Shown here: piece by piece, positions 11,913 to 24,100 of the stretch
Position numbering within the stretch: position 1 is the stretch's first letter
Layout of the letters: each line of letters starts with the position of its first letter
NCBI RefSeq assembly: GCF_022376445.1
Contig: NW_025954962.1
Span: 248,001 to 312,000, forward strand
Direction: 5' to 3'
Length of the DNA: 64,000 bases
Source: Fomitopsis serialis
Lineage: Eukaryota; Basidiomycota; Agaricomycetes; Polyporales; Fomitopsidaceae
Program-made: the position numbers and the translations under genes
The notes under the pieces: generated by a model
What the model was told of the DNA's origin: nothing
The model's input: only the letters and a program-made list of their open reading frames with translations
The model's database searches: none

Positions 11913-13021
11913 TCACAGGACTGTCGCGACCACTCGCCGCTGGTGCGGTGCGTGCCGGAACTCGGTGAGGTAGATGCCTGTCGGGACGCATATCAGCTTG
12001 GCGCCCGATTTCTTCCTGAGCTACACCAGATTCGGCGATCCGCAGAAGAAGGAACGATAGACCGGATTCGCGGATTCTGTACATCCGTCAAACGAAGGAA
12101 TGCGTCTTGACTTCGATAAATTTGACGCGATCAGTGGTGGGCCGTTTGACGTACAGGGCCGACTCGGGGTGGACGCCGAAGAAAGTACAGCTACCGCGGA
12201 CCATTTGCTTCAGTAGAAGCCATGGATATACTCACCTTGCCAGGTCCCCAGATTAAGTCGTCCGTCCGTGATAGGCACGCAGATCGACGTGCCCATGAGC
12301 GAGGTCTTCGTGTGCGAGACCCTGTGATTTACGGCGGCGGCATGAATTTACCTTCACCCGGCGCACCAATTGAGATACTCACGAATCACTGTGATATATC
12401 GGCACAAACGAGGTGGATGTGCGGCACAGCGGTGTCGGCGAATCATTGGTCAGACAATGTACGTGAGCATGGGGGGCGTCAGCACTTACTCATGGCCCTC
12501 GTCTGTGTGCACCCAATCCAAGGACTCGGGGACGATCTTGTCGAGCGCCATGTCCATGTCTGATACGGGACAGGTTAGGTCACGGTCAGACCTTGTCGAA
12601 GATGCTACGGTCACCTCGTCTGACATCTGCGCACGCGACATCACAGTCAGTGAGTCGTTGTTCGACGGCAAAAATAGAGCCAGCGACGCGACGCACCCGG
12701 GTCGTAATTTTCATTTATAGTCAATGCCGCCGAGGTGTGTTGTCTAACGCAACGTACGTGAGCCAACTGCAGCGCCCCGACCGACTCGGAGACCCTCTGC
12801 GTTGTGAGGCGCGACCTACATAAATAGATACAACATCCCGATCTGTGCAGAGACCGTCAAGGTTTGTCTTTTCCTGGACGGCCCCGAGCTATCGCAGGAG
12901 CGGTCGACGCACGCACCTTCACGCCCTCTAACCCTGGCCGGATGTGCGTGAGCACCTCCTCCGTGACGAGATGGCAGCCCTTCGGACGCCTGTTGAGCGT
13001 GAATGTCTTCTGCCAGCCCAT
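11913..13021 (-). CDS. UPF0047/YjbQ family protein with micro-exons
   Basis: Conserved small protein; bacterial YjbQ relatives are described as secondary thiamine-phosphate synthases, but the fungal role is not established. Eight exons: 12917-13021, 12820-12842, 12697-12743, 12615-12626, 12490-12559, 12383-12388, 12236-12321 and 11913-11977. They add up to 414 bases, 137 residues, the usual family length. Conserved blocks: MGWQKTFTLNRRPKGCHLVT, QHTSAALTINENYDPD, DMDMALDKIVP, SHTKTSLMGTS, PITDGRLNLGTWQGIYLTEF. Exon 4 is 12 bases and exon 6 only 6 bases; both keep frame and supply expected residues (DVRR, and the DDS of HDDSVSHTK). Introns 1-5 and 7 are short to medium with standard GT-AG ends. 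Coding is about one third of the gene. Intact. Confidence 0.9.
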
Positions 13022-13856
13022 CCTGCGGTTGATTCAATGTAATTGAGTAGTGCAGCCCGTCGGCAGAGTCTTATTGCTCGGCCCCGGAGATAACGACCAA
13101 ATCAAGCTCGCGATACAAAGTCTGAGCGGACAGATGGAGTAGCGACAACCGACTGAAGTATCCGCAACGATTGATGTCGGTCAGGAGAAGAGCTGCAGCC
13201 CGAGTTGTGCAGTTTGCGAAGAGAGTGCAGTCGATGTATCTCACGGCGGCTCGTGGCTCTCGGACGATGACCTCAGATCGTGGCGCTGAGATCCCGCGCG
13301 ATCAATTGCCTCCTTAATAATAGTATGTACATCTCACCTCCGAGTGTGCCGGCCTCCCTGGCCCGTCGTTGATTTTGCATTGACTCGACCTCGAGCGGCG
13401 AGCGGGTGGCGGGATAGATTGACTTTGACCGGACCCGGCGATCACGTCGGTGACCTCGTGAAATTCACCGGCGGCCTGCCGTGCAATGTCGTCGGACGGC
13501 GGCACACACAACTGATCCGGTGGCGGACGCGCGAGGTCATGAAGTACCGTACTTAGTGCGCTGAGTTCTCCTGCGCTATGTACACGGTGCGTCACGCTCA
13601 AACCGCCCGGGCGGGCGACTCGAGGCGTGGATAGAGCGTAGCCGTAAGTCTGACATTTATTGACCGCGCTTACGCCCAGTCGGGTGTGTATGGGGAACGG
13701 ATCGGCGGTGCGAATGAGACCGCAAACACGCACAGTCGTCCGCGTCGAGTGTCTTCGTTCGGGAAAACCTGAGCAAGTAGGCGTCCTAGGCGAGGACGAG
13801 GACGCGCCAAAACAGACTGCTGCATTGATGCTTCGTCGGGTCATTCGTACAGGACG
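13022..13856. other. Intergenic, no gene seen
   Basis: Lies upstream of the UPF0047 gene. Open frames are shadows of base composition; no repeats or RNA genes were noticed. Confidence 0.45.
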
Positions 13857-14791
13857 TCATGATTCTCGACCGCTCATCTTCCTCTCCGCTTCCAACAACG
13901 CGTCGAATTGCGCTTGTTCATCCGCCTTACTAGGCTCCTCGGACTGCGCCCCTCTTGCGCGTTGCTTCCGATCTTGTTTCGTTCGTGACTCTGTCTGAGT
14001 ACATCCCACGATGATGTGGCGCCCCGTTGCGGGCGTTCGCGACTCGGATCTCCTGCCAACGACTCTTTGACCTATTCTGGCTTCTGACGCTGCTGTTGTA
14101 ACAGAAATAATTAGCGTCTCTGGTAGGCGGGCAGAAGCGGGATGCTTGTGAACGCTAAGTATAACACGATCGCTTAACTTACCAGTCGGTGGTGGAGGCC
14201 GACTGGCCGAGGTCGGAGGAGCTGTTGGCTGATCTCCCATGACAGGCTCCGGGCCCAACTATCGTCAGAAGGTGCCGCGGAGTTGCCGTGCATCTCCTCC
14301 CGTTGTGCGACTTCTCTCGCTCGCTGGAGCGTCCACCCCAGAGGCCTCACACCGCCCGTCCTCCGGTTCACGTTCTCGAGTGCCTGGCTGAACGCGACCG
14401 GGTCGTCCAGGAGTTTGGCGAAAGTCGCATGGGTGTCTGCACGGCGGAACTGGCCCCATACCGCGCCTAGAAAGCCCCCGCAGTAGCGAAGAGTGTTGTG
14501 CGGTTCAGTGACGCGGGCGGTCTGCGGTAGAAGCGTTGGTACGCTCCCGCGCCTGCGCTCCCCGCGAGGGAGAACACATACTGCAGGTCAAAGCAAGTGA
14601 GCTTGGTCACGTCCGAGAGTATGCGGGGTGATACAGACTGGCCAATATCGGTGGGAGCCAGGCAGGAACGTAGTGGCTAGCTGGTAGTCGTGCGGGGTTA
14701 TGAGACCCGACTCGAGGTCGGGCCGGAGGAGTTCTTCTGCCCTTGCGCGTGAGTTGAAGGTCGAGTCCAACCACTGGATAGGGTAGGCCAT
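13857..14791 (-). CDS. Unrecognised protein with glycine-rich membrane-like segments
   Basis: The gene opens MAYPIQWLDSTFNSRARAEE. After an intron come FDLQYVFSLAGSAGAGAYQRF and, in a shifted frame, GGFLGAVWGQFRRADTHATF. These are two small-residue-rich segments that look like paired membrane helices. ALENVNRRTGGVRPLGWTLQ and a Pro-rich, then charged, tail (DEQAQFDALLEAERKM) follow. The arrangement is reminiscent of OCIA-domain mitochondrial proteins, but I cannot confirm that. Frame changes sit at a run of five C on the + strand near 14471 and at a run of four near 13950. A one-base correction at each gives a continuous tail. The first exon-intron border is also unresolved. It is divergent from the RhoGEF gene. 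Confidence 0.55.
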
Positions 14792-15051
14792 GTTGGCTGT
14801 TAACTTAGATGAGAGGCTGAGGCGGAGGCGGCGGTCACATCATAGGCCTGGACGGGGTCCGCGTCTTTCGAGAGGATCCGGTACGCGTTCGGTCACGTGC
14901 GAGGCGCTGTACGCGTTTCGAGGAACAAGTGCTTGGCCCTGGCACGTCCAGGCGGGCCAGCCATCCCAACCTCCGCTCTCGACAACACATCACCCCGACA
15001 CGCCGCGCTTGGCCGCCTGCTTGCTGCTCTCACCCTCCTTCTGACTTGCTC
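14792..15051. promoter_or_regulatory. Divergent promoter region
   Basis: A 260-base stretch between oppositely directed genes. It contains TCACGTG (about 14893-14899), a core bHLH-type site. Regulation of either neighbour is inference. Confidence 0.35.
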
Positions 15052-18000
15052 ATGAACGGCGATGCTGACTACGGTCTGTCGAACAAACCGCTGCCGCCCC
15101 GGCTGCCCACGAGAAATTGCCTTCTCTGCCACCGCGCGACTCGGGCGAAGACTGGCCCCCGCCCCCGCCCCCGGACAAGAGAGACGGATCGTCCTTGAGA
15201 TCGCCTGGACTCAAGCCATCGCGCTCGCGAGTGGATTTATCCCAATCTCCCAATGGGGAACCTGGTGAGCCTGTCCCTCTATCTGCTGCGCAGTGTCTAA
15301 CTGGACTGCGCGCGGGGTATTTACGGCACCTTCAGCCACGCCTACCACTCCGAGTAGGGGCGCCCAGTATGCAACTGTACCCCCATCTCCGGGAGGAGAC
15401 GCCAGAGGGAAGAGGGCCAACCCGCTTACGGACTTGATCGAGACAGAGAAGGAGTATGTAGACCGGCTTGCCGGGATCATTCGCGTACGCATCCTCATTT
15501 GCTTCCGGCCCCATGTATTCACGTTGTTTTGCAGAAAGTTGCGGGTGCATGGTCCGGTCAAACCTGCCTCCACCAGATCTGGACGCCATGTTCAGGAGCA
15601 TCGAGAGCATATACAAGGCGAACCGGTCGTTGCACTCAGTAAGTCAACAATGCGCTACAGGTACAATTCCTCATGACAGGATCCTTCAGAAATTGAAGGA
15701 CATAGGGGCGGATCCGTCATCACCGAAGGCCTTGGTGATCTATTGATGCGATGGGTCGGTAAGCGGCTTTGTCCATTCATGCTCGCGCTCACGCATCGCA
15801 GGTTGACGACCTTGAGACACCATACACCGCCTACTGCACGAAATATGTCAAGGGATTCGACACATGGGACCCGGTACAGAACAACGATCGCCTGCGCACT
15901 ACACTCGCTATATACTCGGCGACGAACCCACCTCCGCTGCCTCCTTCATCTCCCTTGCACCCGTCAGAGCCACCATTGTGGACGCTCGACCAGTTGTTCC
16001 TCCTACCAAGGAGCGTCTCAGTTATTATCGCAAGCTCTACTCGCGCCTACTCAAGGGCACCTCACCAGGACGGAGTGATCATCGGCTGCTCTCATCCGCC
16101 ATGGAGAAACTCGCGAAGCTAATGAATACCCTAGACGGCCGCCTCGCCATTGATGTAGCTTCCGTGTCGACTTATACCAGCCCGTCTCCGCCCACGAGAC
16201 TGAGGACGAAGTATTCATGGACATGCGGGGACGGAAGAGCCTGATGCCGCATGGTACGCCTGTAGTGCTGATGCTCCCCCACTTCCGACCGCAAGCAGTT
16301 CCGGACGTCCGGAGCCGTCGAACGCACCACCTGATAGCCAGACATCACCGCCCCCAATGCCTTCGACAGTAGCTGCATTGGAACGACGATTATCTTCCGA
16401 ACGCACGCTCGACATCTTCACAATGCAGCCTAGGGTGATTATCGAGCTCACTCCATGCAATGTTACGCTGACTCTGACCTTGCTGCTTTAGCAAATACGC
16501 TTGCAGCTATCCCCTCCGTCCCTGCACTACACGAGGGAAGTGCGGTATTCAGCGGACGTCGTAGTGCGGTTCACCCCGCGAACTACCGGAACGCCAGTGG
16601 TGCATGAATTAGGCCACGTCTTCATCCTTACCGATCTCTTCGTATTTGCGGAACGGATGAAGCCGCGGGAACGCGCGCAGTTCGGACCAGATGGCCCGGA
16701 TATGTGGTTGGTGTATCCCCCTCTGGCTGGCAAACACCTCCGCGTATCTCCTCTGGGCGATTCAGGTGAGCCAGCGTGTCTTCAGACATTGCCGATATTC
16801 CTTGTTGACCTGATCATTCGTGTAGAAACCGCACTCTCGGTCACTATCCTGCGGAAGGAGACTTTGACCCTGCATACCTCGACACCCGCACTGCGTGATC
16901 GGCTATATTCGGAGTTCGCAGAGTGCATTGATGCTGCAGCCATCGTGAGTGTACCTCTTTCCCATTCGCAATTTTGCGCTAATCAGTCGTCAGTGTCGTC
17001 AGCGAAGAGTCCGCCTCCATCAGGGCCACCGGCGCTTCCGGTAGACGGTCCACGACCTCCCTCGGGACCACAGTCACCTGGTAGTAGATCTTCCTCAGGA
17101 CCTCGGGACCCTAGTAGGCCGCCTTCGGCTGGCATGCTTCCTGAAAGGCATAGTGGTGGGGCGAGCCCATCTAGCGTCAGAACACCTCAGAGCGGCCAAG
17201 CATCACTACCAAGCAGTCCTCCTGCGCAAGGGCCACGGTCGAGTTCATCATCAGGAGACGTCCGCCGATGGAGCACATGGCGAGGCTAGCACTGGGTGAT
17301 CCGCCTGCACAACGCCCAGGAGAATATCAGCAGCCCGCGCCTCCGTATCCGACTCGGACCACCTCAATATCTTCGCGGCATTCTAATGACGGTCCGGGAC
17401 CCGGCCAACTATCCAGGCAAACGTCCTTCAACGTCGGGCAAGTTATACCCTCACAGCACAGCGGCCAACAACCCCCCATGCCGTCGTTTCGACCGGGTCA
17501 GGTCATGCCCCAACAAGGACCGCCAATGCAGCCTGGACCGCAGGGCCCGGTAGACCTCCGCAAGGGTTCGGACCAGGACAGGTTATGCCGCCGATGGGCG
17601 GACGTCCCCCTGCTGGCTTGCCTCAAGCACCATACGGTCCTGGACGTGGCGGCATGCCTCCTCCGGGTGGCCCCCCTTTCCACCCTGGTCAACCGATGCC
17701 GCCTGGTCCAGGCCGGGGCATGCCACCCGGCCCCGGCGGTATGTATGGTCCTCAGGGACTTATGGACCCCAGCACGGTCTGTCGATGCGGTCTGTCTCTA
17801 GTGACTCTCCATATCGGAACCCAGCGCCCATGGGTATGCCACCAGGTCAGGGCCCCCGCCCGCCCTTTGCGCAGCCACAGAATCGTGCGCCGTCTGATCC
17901 CTCGTTCCAGGGCGGCCTGCGCAAGTCGACATCGTCGCGGTCCCTCCGATCACAGCACGAGATGATGTCCACGGCGTCGGCACCGCCTATGCCCCAGTAT

Positions 18001-18600
18001 CCTGGCGGCCTCCCATATCCCAACCGGCCGTTTGGACAGCGCAACGATTCTACGCCGTCGCTGTATTCACTGCCGTCACAGCACGGCCCGCCTCAACCGA
18101 CATTACTGCCCTCTGAACAATTGAAGATGGCTAAGGCTCAAGCGCAAGCTGCAGCTCAGTACGACGACCCTAGTCCTCCGCCATCCCCTGTGACGGAGGC
18201 CCCTCAAGCACTAGGTCCGACTAGCACGAGCATCACCGCTCAGATGAAGTGTAAGGTGTTCCTGCAACAACAGCACGCACAATGGAAGTCCCTCGGCACC
18301 GCCAAGCTGAAGCTGTACCGCGAGTCACCAACAAACGTGAAACAGTTGGTCGTGGAGGCGGATGACAAGAACAAAACCGTGATCATCTCGACAATCGTGC
18401 TCGTGGACGGCGTCGAGCGGGTGGGCAAGACAGGCGTGGCGGTGGAGCTCAGCGATAGAGGACGGCGCTCTGGGATCGTCTACATGCTTCAGCTGCGCAA
18501 CGAAAAGTCCGCTGGAGGGCTCTTCGACAGTCTAATTGCCGGGTCGGATAGGTCAGCGGGTAGGGATGAGCTGACTAGATTAGGGAGTACTTGGGGGTAA
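15052..18600 (+). CDS. DH-PH Rho guanine-nucleotide exchange factor (frame-broken)
   Basis: Activates Rho-family GTPases. The start at 15052 gives MNGDADYGLSNKPLPPRLPT and a Pro-rich leader. The DH domain begins at TDLIETEKEYVDRLAGIIR and continues through KLKDIGADPSSPKAL, DDLETPYTAYCTKYVKGFDTW and KLYSRLLKGTSP to AMEKLAKLMNTLDGRLAIDV. The PH region follows (LGHVFILTDLFVFAERM, DMWLVYPPLAGKHLRV). A long Pro/Gly/Met-rich linker leads to a C-terminal compact domain (KCKVFLQQQHAQWKSLG to LRNEKSAGGLFDSLIAG) that resembles a RanBP1/WH1-type fold. Frame is lost by one base near 15110, 15555, 15732, 17270, 17548 and 17769; restoring a G or C in a run recovers it in most. A 29-base intron would be needed near 15267, too short to trust. 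Which GTPase it acts on is unknown. Confidence 0.85.
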
Positions 18601-18780
18601 TTCTTCGGCGACTGTTCATATCTCACACATAGACTGGACTCTCTCGCTCATATTACCACATGCATGTATCCTACTGTAGACCCGATGTAGTTTGCGTATC
18701 TCATTCGTCACGCCATTCCTTCTCTGTTATAATCGTCCTTTTTTGTTTCCACCGATGCAATGCAATGCAACTTCTAAAAT

Positions 18781-20563
18781 CTATAACGGGGGTGGCAAGT
18801 AGAGTTCCGCGCCGAGGGAGATGTGATCGCTCCCCAAACACCTTTGAGCGGGATGCCCGGGGATAGCGCATCCGTTCGGTGAGGTTTTGCCAGTTTAGTG
18901 ACGATGACCTTGCGTTGTGGCGGAGATACAACGAACATGTAATCTGGTGGGGTTGAGCGCTGCATCTCATGGGATTCGAAAACCGAAGACCCGGCACGTA
19001 CCCAGAACAGATTGCCAATACTGTGAGTACTATGTCATCAGAAAACGGTTACACACAGTCACCGTCAACGCACATAGGTATAACTCGTCCAATTGGGCTC
19101 GTATACTCCACGCCGGTCCGCATGTATAGGAACATGATCTCCATAAGTCAGCTCGCGCTCCAGGGTCGCAGAGGCGGTGCATATGCGCTGCCCTCGTCGT
19201 AGACACTCAATGGCCTGTCATATTGTCGGAGCATATCAGCTAGCTCAACATTTGTTAGGAGGCCATCCACGGGAAGAGCAGGCCGTGCGTTCGTGATGAT
19301 TCGGTCTGGGTCGGTCTCTGTGGCCGCAGCGCCCTCGTCTTCTTCTGTCTCCCTGGTTGCCGCTTCAGGCGCCGCAGGAACGTCAGGATCGATCGTCTTG
19401 TGAACGACGCGCGAGGTGGCCAGCCGTACTTCTTGTTCGGACAACAATGGATCACCTGTGAACAGAGAGTATGCGGCGTCGTCTGGTGGGAAATTGAAAT
19501 CTGAGCTCCTCCGTTGGCGTTAGTTCTGCTTTCTAAGGCGCGTCGATAGCACGGACGCTCACCGCCAGCGATGATGCAGGGCCAGCGGCTCTCCAGTGGC
19601 GATATTTCATCGCGGAACTTATGCACTTCTCGAAGCAGTATAGCAGCTTGTCTATCTACGATGTTCAGCGGTGGAACGTCTACACAAACAATAGACATAC
19701 CGTGCCCGCTCATACGTATACCTGCAGCACACGTGTTAGTCAAACCCATGGATCCGCGATTTTATGAATGTCTTACGACGGGTGCCAGAACAGATGAGTT
19801 GTTGCCACTACAATGCCTTCCGAGGGCAAATCAACCCGTTGCAGCGCGACCAAAGACGCGATGTTCCTCGTGCGGAAGCTACTACCACGCCTAGCTGCTT
19901 CATTCGCGCCTTGACGGATCTCTTGAAGGTCATACTCTATCATCCTCTCGCCGACAAGTCTATATGCGCCTTCCGGAAAGCGATGAGACATCCGTGCTTC
20001 TTGCGAGGTCCCGCAGCATAGGCGCAAACGTATCCGGCACCCTCGAGGACTGGTAACAGCTTTTCCAGCCTATCTACTTCCTGTGGAGATGTGTAAGCTT
20101 GCAGGCGAAAAATAAGCAGAGACTGTCATTCCTGCAGGCAGCAAATGTCCGCGTTATGGGAGAGAATTTCACGGTAGATCATGTTCTCGCGTTGAGCGGC
20201 CTTAAGACAGTCACTCGTTGGGAATAGCTCACGACCTATGTGAAGACATACATATTCGCGACAATGCTCAATGGTTATAGTACTCACGGACGAGACTCTG
20301 AGCCAAGAGCTAGAAGGACAACAATGTTCAACGGCTCATCACGCGAGGAATGAAAGGTTGCGAACATTCCAGGTCATGACCCTGAGCTGCTGTCCTGCAG
20401 TGGGTGCTTCTTGTACTGTAACCCATCCTCTGGGCAGAATGCGGCTCCTCTCCTCTATTTCCCTCGCGAGGGCTTCCTTCCTCTGCTCTTTCCTGAGCCT
20501 CCGCTGCTCGGCAATCGCATCAAGAACATCCGGAGACACACTTGGGGGTTCGGTTCCGGTCAT
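18781..20563 (-). CDS. Ngl2/CCR4-type RNA exonuclease (EEP family)
   Basis: Endonuclease/exonuclease/phosphatase-fold RNase; yeast Ngl2 trims the 5.8S rRNA 3' end. The start at 20563 gives MTGTEPPSVSPDVLDAIAEQ and a basic helix. RVMTWN, LLAQSLVRRELFPTSDCLKA and DICCLQEVDR carry the first metal-binding Asn and Glu. GCLIAFRKG, VATTHLFWHP and the IIAGDFN-type region follow. The C-terminal GSDHISLGAEL holds the catalytic Asp-His. The gene ends at 18781. A frame slip occurs near 19180 and another near 18828. The intron after CCLQ would begin with GA, so a T is probably missing from its donor around 20134. The gene is divergent from the M16 protease, about 570 bases apart. Confidence 0.82.
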
Positions 20564-21136
20564 AGTATGCACGCGGCGGAGGCAAGTACAAGACACAGGG
20601 TAGGCAGCCCCGAGACCAACGCGTGTGCGACAAAACGATCGAGTTAACAGAATTGCTGTCCCGTTGCTAGCGCAGACTGGTGCGAGATATCTCGGCGTAG
20701 AGAGCAAGGGTAACCGCCAAAAAATCTGGGAGGTAGTACTTATCAGGATTGAGCCCGAGAGGATGTCGACTGCGAGAGAATGCGAGCCTCGAGAGACGCG
20801 ACTCGGACGCGACTCGGACTGGGAGTGCCCGCACGTGACCACTGTGACTTAGTGAGACGCGGTGTTTTCCCGCCACACGTCGCCACCGTCCCCGCCTCGG
20901 AGGAGCTCCAGGCCTCTCAACCCCGTTTCCTTTTCTCCTCTTGACTCCTCGACAACAGTCGTAGGCATCATCGCTTATTCGGCTGCTGGATGTACCGCCT
21001 TTTCTTCATTCAGCGGCAACTTCTTTCTCGGACGACTTATAAGACTGGGGTCACTCGCGGCGCCTCTTCTGCTTTCGCTACCCGCTTTCGCTCTTCACCC
21101 TTTGATCAGCGCCTCAGTCTGCATACGCAATCCTCG
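20564..21136. promoter_or_regulatory. Divergent promoter region with in-frame upstream start
   Basis: Lies between the exonuclease and the M16 protease. It contains a GCACGTGACC site near 20830. From 20990 a reading frame runs uninterrupted into the protease start; see the findings. Confidence 0.4.
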
Positions 21137-24100
21137 ATGGCCCCTACAGCGAACAGCGTCCTTCCCAACGGCGATGCTCGGGAAAGCTTTGGAAATTTTG
21201 ACTTGGTGAAGCGTCTGAAGCTCGACTTCACTGACGTCCAAGTATCTAAGTGGAAGAGCAGAGAGACCGGCCTATCTGTTGTCCACCTCGATTATGAAGG
21301 TGTGTAATGTTTACCACAATGCCACATAGCAAGGCAGTTTACATGTTGTACCTATCTAGCACCGATCGTAAACGGGTATTTCGTGATCGCCACCGAAAGT
21401 GCGTATTTCGTCACAGAGGGTAGCCTTGATCCCGCGTTGGTGTTTAGGGTCGGGATGCGTGCTTCACTGTGCAAACCTATGGGCAGATTTTGGTCACGCT
21501 CCAAGACACGGATGAGTACACCAAACGGAATCCAGGCTGCCTGATTGTTCCTGTACAATACCGCTGCTAATACATGCCTCTCAAACATCAGTATTCGATG
21601 ATACCGGATGTCCGCACACGTTGGAGCAGTCAGTCATCTAAGCTGGGCAAATCGTGTCTCCGCTCATGTTAGTTTCAGTCTAGTGTTCATGGGGTCAGAA
21701 AAGTATCCTTACAAGGGCATCATCGACCATCTTGCGAATCGCGGCTATTCGAATGGCACGAACGCGTGGACTGACACCGACCACACTGCATATACAGTTT
21801 CGACTGCAGGAGAACAGGGGTTTTTGCAAATTTTGCCGGTATACGTGGACCACATCCTGTACCCCACGCTGACCAAAGCTGGCTTTGTGACTGAGGTACA
21901 CGCCCCGATGCTGTGATTTCCTTGTGATGCTAACACTTCTGTTAGGTCCATCATATTGACGGCAAGGGCGAGGACTCCGGCGTGGTTTATAGCGAGATGC
22001 AAGGCCGGGAGAACACCTCGCAGGACCTGATGGCTCTCCAGTGCGCACTACATGTCTCGTACACGCGCATGCCTATGCTGACGGAGCATAGATTGCAGCG
22101 CTTGGTGAATCCACCAGGTAGCGCATATAGGAGTGAGACTGGCGGTCTAATGAACGCTCTGCGAGACCTAACGGTAGAGCAAAGTACGTGGATTGTTCGT
22201 GCATAACAGTCGGGCGTCGGTCTCACGGGTTTCTAGTCAGGGACTACCATCACAAGTACTACGTCCCGCATAACCTGTCGCTCATTGTCAGCGGAAAACT
22301 TGCTTCCGGTACAGAGTCCCTACTGAAAGTGATCCAAGAGAAAGTCGAGCCAGGAATTATTAAGCACGGTCAGAACGAAGGCTTCAGGCCTGCAGGGTGG
22401 AAGCGTCCTTTCATGGAGACGCCCAGCGCGATCCGCGGGCCTATTAAGGAAACGAAGACAACTACGGTTGAGTTCCCCGAGCAGGACGAGAGTGTAGGTG
22501 AGTTGTACATGGGCTTCATGGGTCCACCAGGGAACGCGTTCCTCGAGAGGAAGGTATGTGGCTTCTTCATTTGTGATGACAGTCAGACATTAACCACCAC
22601 AACAGGCCCTCGACATCATGTCGACCTACCTTACATCGTCGGCTGTCGCCCCGCTCAACAAGGAGTATGTTGAGATTGAATCTCCGCTGTGGTAAATAAT
22701 GCTCTGCCGTTTGAATGCCGCCTCTGAAACCTGGTCTACAGCACATACATCTACTTCGGCGAAGACTCTAGGGCGACGTTGTGCGATCTGCCCATTTACA
22801 TCGGGTCGATCCCTACCGAGAACCTTGATTCGTTCCCCGAGAAGTTGAAGACCAGTTTGACTCGCATCGCTGACGAGGGGATCGATATGGAGCGAATGGT
22901 TATGGTCATCAACCGGGACGAGCGCCAGGTAAGAGGCACTGCCATGTCCACCGATACGAGCCCTCATACTGTTGTAGCTTCGTAGCAAACTGGAATCCTC
23001 GAAAGGGGAGACATTCTCAGGCAACGTGATCGGCGACTTCCTTTACGGTGCGGAAGACGGCTCTGAACTCAAGGCTTCCATGGACGAGTTTGTTTATTAC
23101 GCCGAGCTCAGGAAGTGGACTAGCAAGCAGTGGACTGACCTGCTGCGACGGTGAGCTTCGTCTCCTACATCTCACTCAATCAAACTAATCATAGCGTAGA
23201 TATTATATTGATCCAGCCTGCGTCATCGTGCGAGGAAGACCGTCGAGTGCAATGGTCGATAAGCTCAAGGAAGACGAGCGGGCCCGCATCGCAGCTCAGA
23301 AGGAGCGACTGGGTCCCGAGGGCCTCGCCAAGGCCACTCAGGAGCTCGAAGAAGCGAAGAAGGAACACGATACACCGATCCCTCAAGAAATCCTGACGTC
23401 GTTCCCTGTCCCTGACATCAAGACCATCTCTTTCATCCAGGTACAGAGCCTACAGGAGGTCGGCACCGGCAAGGGTCGCAAGCGTACAGTGGAACAGCCC
23501 GGTACTACTGAACTTGCTCGACACGTGGAGAGCGACGGTCCAGATCTGCCGTTTTTCGTGCAGTATGATCACGTCCAGGTGAGTCTCAGCGTCGATTTCA
23601 CCCCATGAGCCAATCCTAATGCAGTGCAATGCAAGTCTGACTTCGTCACAATTGGCGCGTACTTCACCATGGCCAAACTCCCGAATAGGCTCCGGCCGTA
23701 CATGCAGACCTACCTCTCCGCATTCTTCTCGCTGCCCATCACGAGAAGCAGCGGAGAAAAGCTCACACACGAGGAAGTGGTCAACAAGCTTGACAATGAC
23801 ACAGTATCCTATGAGGCTGCGTACGGCGTTTCGGGTGCATTCCCAGAGAATGTGCGCGTCTCTATCAAGGTGGACATCGGGATGTACGAAGCCGCCATCG
23901 CTTGGCTCAAGGACTTGATCTACGGCAGTGTGTTCGACAAGGAACGGTCAGTCTTTACCCTCCGAACTGACCATTCTAGGCGGGTACTCAGAACATGATA
24001 TGCAGACTTCAAATCACCATTGCTAAGATCCAACAAAGCTTGCCTGAGATGAAGCGGGACGGTGACACTGTACTCGGTTCGGTGTCTTCTGAGCTGCTCT

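Noticed and set aside
13314..13844. Long open frame on the minus strand upstream of the UPF0047 gene
   Set aside because: No protein-like motifs, no splice partners, and composition like the flanking non-coding DNA.
15267..15297. A 29-base intron in the RhoGEF gene
   Set aside because: It is much shorter than the other introns here (37 bases or more) and lacks a branch site; a base error is as likely.
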